The notes beneath the pieces are model-generated. The model saw nothing but the letters and a program-made list of their open reading frames with translations, searched no databases and was not told where the DNA came from. This document shows, one piece after another, positions 16,207 to 20,465 of a stretch of 20,465 bases of DNA. Both the position numbers and the translations under genes were made by a program. The DNA is from Gammaproteobacteria bacterium (lineage in GTDB: Bacteria > Pseudomonadota > Gammaproteobacteria > UBA4575): contig JAPUHH010000036.1 of the NCBI GenBank assembly GCA_027297825.1, positions 1 through 20,465 on the forward strand. Direction: 5' to 3'. How positions within the stretch are numbered: position 1 is the first letter of the stretch; each line of letters starts with the position of its first letter.

Positions 16207-16755
16207 ATGTCACAAGCAACAGTAAAACAAGCCATTGATAGCTTGGGAGAGGCGATTTCACAAAATCCTAAAACTGCACAGCTTAAATATCGAGCAGAAG
16301 TGATTTGGAACGGGGATGTTCACTGCACTTCTACGATACGTAACTTACCCCCTGTTCCCGTTGATGAGCCTGCGGCATTTGGAGGCGGTGATGCTGCTCA
16401 AAGTCCAGGCGACCTTATACTCACAGCATTGGGGACCTGTCAGGGGATCATGTATGCCGCATTGGCCTCTGCTATGGGCATTGAGTTGACCTCTTGCAAA
16501 ATTAAGCTTTCAGGTAATCTAGATCTGCATGGTTTGTTTGGCATGGGGGCGGATAAAGGCATCCCTCCAGGTTTTCAGGATATTGAATTTGAATCCATCA
16601 TCGAAAGCCCCGCGAGTGATGAAGAACTGAAACAATTAGTCGATGCAGTGGAGGCGCAGTGCCCAATTTTAGATACCCTGGTGAGATCCATTAGTGTCGC
16701 TGGATCTGCAACGATTAATGGTAAGTCTGGTTATATCTCAGCAAAAGCGGCGTAA
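16207..16755 (+). CDS. OsmC/Ohr family thiol peroxidase-like protein
   Basis: OsmC-type proteins reduce organic hydroperoxides through a reactive cysteine pair in the cytoplasm. The 182-aa product has SPGDLILTALGTCQGIMYAA with candidate peroxidatic C78, and VEAQCPILDTL with candidate resolving C152. LTSCKIKLSGNLDLHGLFGM lies between them. An N-terminal extension of about 25 residues makes it longer than E. coli OsmC (about 143 aa). It resembles the broader OsmC-like family rather than OsmC or Ohr proper. The start is secure: AGGAGG at 16196-16201 is 5 nt before the ATG. It stands alone between remnants, with its own leader. Confidence 0.9.
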   Translation: MSQATVKQAIDSLGEAISQNPKTAQLKYRAEVIWNGDVHCTSTIRNLPPVPVDEPAAFGGGDAAQSPGDLILTALGTCQGIMYAALASAMGIELTSCKIKLSGNLDLHGLFGMGADKGIPPGFQDIEFESIIESPASDEELKQLVDAVEAQCPILDTLVRSISVAGSATINGKSGYISAKAA

Positions 16756-16774
16756 TAATACCCGTAACGTAGGG

Positions 16775-16805
16775 GAGTAGACAATCTGCTCTTCTACTTC
16801 TTTCT
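16775..16805 (+). terminator. Candidate terminator after the OsmC-like gene
   Basis: GAGTAGA (16775-16781) and TCTGCTC (16785-16791) pair over 7 bp with one U-G wobble and a CAA loop, 20 nt after the stop. A pyrimidine-rich tail (TTCTACTTCTTTCT) follows instead of a pure U-run. An alternative pairing with 16793-16800 is also possible. Confidence 0.4.
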
Positions 16806-16919
16806 GGCGCTTAAATAAAAATATTTAAGTATTATATTTTTAGTATTTTGGAATAATTTAACACTCGTTTTTTTGCAAGTATTTCATCTCCATGCTTTAT
16901 CTACAGCTGGAGAGAATTC

Positions 16920-17209
16920 ATGCCAAGTGTATTTGGCAATGATTGGCTAATAGTTGTAAAAGGGCCTGGTATCCGGTCTTTGTTAGCTGCCCACACTGCT
17001 CCTCTGGGTGGAAATGCAAATCCTTGTTCTATGGTGCCTTTGCAGTGTGTGCATTTATCTATATTCCAGTTTATAGAATTTCTATCTATGGTCCTACATG
17101 GCGTTTATTGTCTATTTTTTGTAGCAATAAAATAGTTATTGCAATATTAATTAATGTAAAAAGTACAGCTAACACAGTTAATGTTGTAAATTGCATATTA
17201 CAATTATAA
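16920..17209 (+). pseudogene. Zinc-ribbon-like small membrane protein, start and body in different frames
   Basis: ATG 16920 has a good ribosome site (GGAGAG, 16909-16914, 5 nt spacing), but its 71-aa frame loses any protein-like pattern after about VVKG. The frame one base back, open from TTG 16943 to 17209, encodes AWYPVFVSCPHCSSGWKCKS, a CPHC zinc-ribbon-like motif. Two hydrophobic segments follow (LFYGAFAVCAFIYIPVY and LSIFCSNKIVIAILINV). A TGA directly precedes that TTG and it has no ribosome site. A -1 shift around the AAAA run at 16958-16961 would join the good start to the body. This fits a one-base indel. A functional TTG-started 88-aa protein is the alternative. Family not recognised. 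Confidence 0.4.
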
Positions 17210-17350
17210 TTTTATAGATATTTTGTATTTAAGGTAATTATTATGCTGCATAGTGCTCACGATAATTTAAGCATCTTTAATTTTTATATTCATGAAAATT
17301 AGTTGTAATGGTACTATTTTGTTTGAGTTATCTGGAATAAATTAAGAACC

Positions 17351-17800
17351 ATGCATCCAGTATTGATTTATGCAATTTTATGCGTAGCGCTGACGGTAAG
17401 CCTATTATTTATTTTTGAAGCCTATCAAATAGGATCGATTTTTTTCTTTCTTTTATCTGTTGCTGCAGGCACAGCAATCATCGGGAAAATAGCAGTCAAA
17501 TTGTTGCCCGCAGATGACCCGATGCAGCCTGAAATTGAAAAAGAGAAAGTGAAGTTGAGAGCTAATGAATATCAGCGTGAGATCCAGTTTATATTTAATA
17601 TTGTACAACCAGACCCTAAGTTACAGCCTAACACCAAGCGTATAGCAGAGAGTTTATTGGAATGTTTTGATTTGAGCGAAGAAGTGATGCTTATGCGCTT
17701 GAGGCAGTATTTTGGAGATTCTTTTGGAGCGCGAATTGATCAGCCATTGCCAGATTTTATTGAGAAAATAAAGAAGGAATTTAAAGATTGGGTGAATTGA
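17351..17800 (+). CDS. Unrecognised protein with two N-terminal membrane helices
   Basis: The 149-aa protein has two membrane helices (about residues 4-22 and 28-47) in a hairpin. A charged, helical soluble part of about 95 residues follows, rich in Glu and Lys (EIEKEKVKLRANEYQREIQF, then ESLLECFDLSEEVMLMRLRQ). If the N terminus is cytoplasmic, the soluble part is too. The ATG at 17351 has only a weak TAAG-like ribosome site; no earlier start fits. The frame is intact. It converges with the minus-strand gene ending at 17850. I do not recognise a family. Confidence 0.7.
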   Translation: MHPVLIYAILCVALTVSLLFIFEAYQIGSIFFFLLSVAAGTAIIGKIAVKLLPADDPMQPEIEKEKVKLRANEYQREIQFIFNIVQPDPKLQPNTKRIAESLLECFDLSEEVMLMRLRQYFGDSFGARIDQPLPDFIEKIKKEFKDWVN

Positions 17801-17849
17801 ATGATTAAAAAAGACTAAATTATAATAGAAAGATTATTGCTAATAAATT

Positions 17850-18320
17850 TTACATCGAAGTTTCGCCTGTCATTTTGATGATTAATGTTTTTCCATTTTG
17901 TCTCTCTACAATAACAGCTTCGGTTGAGGTAGAGCGGATAGCAGTGCCTTCGACGATCATTGATTCATATACGGTGGCAGTGATAAGCGCTTTTTTCCCT
18001 TCATCCAAGTATTTAATTTCTACACCTTTGCGAGAATACTTGTAATTCTCTGCAATTTCCCAACCTTGAGCCAGCATAGCTAAGTATTGTTCTTTGTTAG
18101 CGGTATGCGTCTGTAAATTACCAAGTACGGAAATATGCATAGTAATGACTACATCGTCACTCAGAAATTCTCCAATACCTGCGACGTTTTTGTTAACAGA
18201 CATTTCATCTACTGCGACAAGAAATTCATGTATATATTTTTCATTTAAATTTTCTGCATGTGCATTAGCAGTGACCATGATATATGTAAATAAGAAGTAA
18301 ATATAAAGGTGAAGTTTCAT
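17850..18320 (-). CDS. Secreted NTF2/SnoaL-like protein
   Basis: The 156-aa protein starts with a signal peptide (about residues 1-22, ending ANAHAE) and is probably periplasmic. The mature part looks like the NTF2/SnoaL-like cone fold: an N-terminal helix (YIHEFLVAVDEMSVNKNVAG), then FLSDDVVITMHI, a mid-protein helix (NKEQYLAMLAQGWEIAENY) and a run of C-terminal beta strands ending IKMTGETSM. These folds serve as enzymes or binding proteins, so no activity can be assigned. The start at 18318-18320 has an AGG about 9 nt upstream. The family call is by pattern only. Confidence 0.6.
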   Translation of the reverse strand: MKLHLYIYFLFTYIMVTANAHAENLNEKYIHEFLVAVDEMSVNKNVAGIGEFLSDDVVITMHISVLGNLQTHTANKEQYLAMLAQGWEIAENYKYSRKGVEIKYLDEGKKALITATVYESMIVEGTAIRSTSTEAVIVERQNGKTLIIKMTGETSM

Positions 18321-18368
18321 AATAAGTGCCTACCAAATTAACTAGATGATCAGATTCCAGGAGTTTAT

Positions 18369-18845
18369 CTAATTAAATACAGCAATCAGATAGGCTTTAA
18401 GATGAAAGGTCATATCCCATATCGTATGACGCGCAGGTGGGCTGGGATATAAGTGAGTGGATGAGATGATGCTAATGATTGCTGTTTTTTTGAAGGCAGC
18501 ATGCAATGCAGATTCAGTTCGATCTTGTGCTAAGGCAAGTACATAGTCATGTACAGGATGCGCTTTATGTAAATGTTACGTCATTGCTAGGTTGCAATTA
18601 AAGTAACCTTTTGCTTCGCAGATTTTAATTCCTTCGAGTAGCAATCTTTCGTAAACACCTGAAGGGGAGAGCAGTTCTAAAATTTTTGGAAGAATGCCAA
18701 CGGCGCGAGAGAGGGTAGTGGCTTGGTCCTTGCGATCAATAACTTAGGCAATGATGCCATGTCGCGCAAGCTCCACTGCAGCCGTTAAGCCTGTGGGGCC
18801 TGCACCAATAATCAGTATGCGCAATTGTGAGCTACTGTTTTTTAT
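18369..18845 (-). pseudogene. N-terminal remnant of an FAD-dependent monooxygenase
   Basis: Read in one frame, the minus strand encodes LRILIIGAGPTGLTAAVELA, a GxGxxG FAD-binding Rossmann motif, followed by RHGIIA and a TAA at 18744-18746. It continues VIDRKDQATTLSRAVGILPK, then ILELLSPSGVYERLLLEGIK, which matches PheA/TfdB-type aromatic hydroxylases. A second TAA lies at 18576-18578. DYVLALAQDRTESALHAAF follows, the equivalent of the family's QDRTE region. After that the frame (to a TAG at 18369) no longer resembles the family. About two thirds or more of the gene is missing. The likely original start, at 18843-18845, is now ATA instead of ATG. Confidence 0.75.
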
Positions 18846-18957
18846 AACTATAGCGTTTCGATATACAATTTATTGTATGTTTATCTGTACGGTATAAAAA
18901 GCTGCTCGTCCCTTCTGTCAATAAGTTAATTTTGAAAATCTTGTGTCTAGTATCTGT

Positions 18958-19374
18958 CTACAGAGGGCTCACATTTTCTGCTTGTGGGCCTTTATCGCCT
19001 TGTACAATATCCATGGAAACTTTTTGACCTTCTCTTAAATATTTTCGACCACTACCGAGAATGGATTTGTGATGTACAAATACATCTTCGCCATTTTCAT
19101 GCTCAATAAAGCCAAAACCTTTTTTACTGTTAAACCACTTTACGGTGCCTTGAGTTTGTTTTGAGGTGTCTACTTTTTTTACTTTCTCACTGCGAGCGGG
19201 TTTTGGCTTGCTAGGACTTCTAGAGGCCATGCCTTGAATTAGACTAATTAGTACTGCTGTAGCCAATAGACCTCCAGCAATCAATAATGCGGTATTGAGG
19301 GGCTGTACAAACATGGCTAGTGCTACGCCAATTAACATGCCTAGACTAATTAATATGCTTGGGTTGATCTTCAT
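18958..19374 (-). CDS. Membrane-anchored cold-shock-domain protein
   Basis: The 138-aa protein has two N-terminal membrane helices (about residues 7-23 and 29-47) and a basic linker of about 25 residues (SRSPSKPKPARSEKVKKV). A complete cold-shock domain follows (75-138), with TVKWFN, RNP1-like KGFGFI (85-90) and RNP2-like VFVHH (98-102). Cold-shock domains bind single-stranded nucleic acid, so this one would hold RNA or DNA near the inner membrane. Ordinary Csp proteins are about 70 aa and soluble. The gene differs from the known CSD-DUF1294 proteins, where the CSD is N-terminal. An AGGAG element lies about 11-13 nt before the ATG. It is on the same strand as argA, 99 nt downstream of it. Confidence 0.88.
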   Translation of the reverse strand: MKINPSILISLGMLIGVALAMFVQPLNTALLIAGGLLATAVLISLIQGMASRSPSKPKPARSEKVKKVDTSKQTQGTVKWFNSKKGFGFIEHENGEDVFVHHKSILGSGRKYLREGQKVSMDIVQGDKGPQAENVSPL

Positions 19375-19442
19375 GATACGTGTGTCTCTCCTGAGTCTTT
19401 TGTTTAAATTTCAGCATTACAAACTACTGAATATTGATGTTC

Positions 19443-19461
19443 GGTGTTATGTGCAAACACC
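19443..19461 (-). terminator. Short hairpin downstream of argA (weak terminator candidate)
   Basis: GGTGTT (19443-19448) and AACACC (19456-19461) form a 6-bp stem with a 7-nt loop, 12 nt past the argA stop on the minus strand. There is no U-run, so it may be only a weak 3' hairpin. The cold-shock gene beyond it probably has its own promoter in 19375-19442, but I see no clear one. Confidence 0.25.
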
Positions 19462-19473
19462 TGGTCATGCTGG

Positions 19474-20465
19474 TTATTGAATGGATTTTATATAGGCCTT
19501 TGAATTGCGCTGATAGTTATATAGCGCTTGTTTTTTCATTGGTAATGTTTCAACTTTGGTGGGTTTAAACCCATGCTCTCGAAACCAGTGCGCAGTCTGG
19601 GTAGTCAGTACAAAGAGCTTGCTTAGACCTGCCTCATGCGCTTGTTTTTCTAAATGTAACAGCATTTTGCTGCCACGCCCAGTAGATTGATATTCTGCAT
19701 GTACCGCTAGGCACGCAATCTCTGCGGCATTCTCTTTAGGGAAGGAATGTAGGGCTCCACATACCAGCACCATGCCATCACGCTCAATGACATTAAATTG
19801 TTCAATTTCTAGCTCTAACTGTTTGCGTGAACGTGGCAGCAGTGCGCCTTGGTCTACTAATGGCTGAATAAGTTCAGTTATGCCACCGACATCGTTCAAG
19901 GTGGCAGGTCGAATGTCATCGTAGGTTTCAGCAGTGATCATGGTCGCTACACCGTCTAAGGTATACAGCTCCTCTAATAATGCGCCGGGTTTAGAGGCAT
20001 CAATTAAATGCACGCGTTTCACATTTTCTAAACAAGCCTGAATGGCAATATCAACATAACGTTTAGCAGATTGTTTGCTTTTAGGTAATTTTTTGACCAG
20101 TTCTCGTGCTTCATTGATGTTGTAGTGATTATCACGTTGCTTTTTATTGGCTTGCAGCTTAAATTTGTCCAACATTAGAATAAGTTTTTCACTTTGCAAG
20201 GCGCATGCAGTATGCATGGCAACCTCTGCACCGGATAAATTAAAGGTATCACCGGTTTTGGAATATCCCAGCGGCGTGAGCAATACAATATTGTTTGTAT
20301 CGAGTTGCTGCTGAATTTCTTTTGCTGCAATACTGCGTATTTCCCCTGTATATTGGTAGTCGATTCCGTCACGCACACCCACAGGTTTAGCCCGCACAAA
20401 ATTTCCGGAAACTAGGCTGAGCTTCATGCCAGACATGGGGGTATTAATTAAGCCCACAGAAAAGA
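19474..20465 (-). CDS. argA: N-acetylglutamate synthase, partial (5' end outside window)
   Basis: ArgA acetylates glutamate with acetyl-CoA, the first step of arginine synthesis. The visible part covers about 330 codons and remains open to the window edge. E. coli ArgA has 443 aa, so roughly 110 N-terminal residues lie outside. The first part is the amino-acid-kinase-like domain (SLVSGNFVRAKPVGVRDGID, NNIVLLTPLGYSKTGDTFNL). The C-terminal GNAT domain follows: RPATLNDVGGITELIQPL, LAVHAEYQSTGRGSKMLLHL (acetyl-CoA loop), GLSKLFVLTTQTAHWFREHG and a YNYQRNSK end. A GTG at 20455-20457 is inside the gene and not its start. Feedback inhibition by arginine is usual for the family. Confidence 0.97.
   Translation of the reverse strand, partial: FSVGLINTPMSGMKLSLVSGNFVRAKPVGVRDGIDYQYTGEIRSIAAKEIQQQLDTNNIVLLTPLGYSKTGDTFNLSGAEVAMHTACALQSEKLILMLDKFKLQANKKQRDNHYNINEARELVKKLPKSKQSAKRYVDIAIQACLENVKRVHLIDASKPGALLEELYTLDGVATMITAETYDDIRPATLNDVGGITELIQPLVDQGALLPRSRKQLELEIEQFNVIERDGMVLVCGALHSFPKENAAEIACLAVHAEYQSTGRGSKMLLHLEKQAHEAGLSKLFVLTTQTAHWFREHGFKPTKVETLPMKKQALYNYQRNSKAYIKSIQ

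Noticed and set aside
16956..16965. Programmed -1 frameshift site at the A-run
   Set aside because: A AAA GGG does not fit X XXY YYZ in the upstream frame (the A-site codon would re-pair poorly) and no obvious stimulatory hairpin was seen; an indel is simpler.
17243..17302. 19-codon ORF upstream of the 17351 gene
   Set aside because: Very short, with no hydrophobic or conserved pattern; likely chance in AT-rich DNA.
18412..18450. 8-bp inverted repeat (ATATCCCA/TGGGATAT) with a 23-nt loop
   Set aside because: Long loop, and it lies in the eroded end of the monooxygenase remnant with no link to a promoter or terminator.
13717..18845. Possible new defence, toxin-antitoxin or mobile system in the accessory stretch
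   Set aside because: No nuclease, transposase, integrase, toxin-like pair or flanking repeats were seen; the small ORFs read as remnants or lone membrane/secreted proteins.
1..20465. tRNA, rRNA, CRISPR or riboswitch
   Set aside because: No cloverleaf-like or rRNA stretches, no regularly spaced repeats and no recognisable riboswitch core were noticed by eye; a covariance-model scan was not possible here.

Overview
The window looks like chromosome of a Gammaproteobacterium of fairly low GC content. The evidence is the gene order mrdA-mrdB-mltB-rlpA-dacA-dat-ybeD-lipB-lipA, the E. coli-like ArgA and Tag, and an AmgK/MurU pair, which is typical of gammaproteobacteria outside the enterics. I cannot name the genus. 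The first 13.7 kb is compact and conserved. The remainder is an accessory stretch holding several genes that appear to be decaying.

Layout. A membrane pyrophosphatase (hppA, minus strand, 123-2126) is divergent from a tightly packed plus-strand run (2409-12052): PBP2 (mrdA), RodA (mrdB), a lytic transglycosylase (mltB), RlpA, the D,D-carboxypeptidase DacA, a D-amino acid transaminase, YbeD, LipB, LipA and a DUF218/ElyC-like membrane protein. Genes overlap or are separated by at most about 40 nt, so this probably acts as one long operon. It couples elongasome peptidoglycan synthesis and turnover to lipoic acid attachment. Convergent to it are murU and amgK (12064-13715), the MurNAc recycling route to UDP-MurNAc. 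The window therefore covers synthesis, trimming, D-alanine reuse and sugar recycling of the cell wall.

The 13.7-18.9 kb region mixes intact small genes with remnants. Intact genes are tag, an OsmC-like peroxidase, a secreted NTF2-like protein and two unrecognised membrane proteins. The remnants, read by translating across stops and frames, are: an exported glutaredoxin-like gene with both active-site cysteines replaced, a stop and a frameshift; a two-helix small membrane protein with a frameshift; a glutathione S-transferase with an in-frame TAA and no normal start; a zinc-ribbon-like membrane protein whose good start lies in the wrong frame; and the N-terminal part of an FAD monooxygenase with two stops. 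The window ends with an unusual membrane-anchored cold-shock-domain protein and argA, which runs off the right edge.

I found no tRNA, rRNA, CRISPR array, insertion sequence, phage gene or defence system. No clearly new multi-gene system is visible. The most notable features are the cluster of eroding genes (several related to thiol or redox chemistry), the membrane-tethered cold-shock protein, and a perfect 13-bp hairpin inside rlpA.
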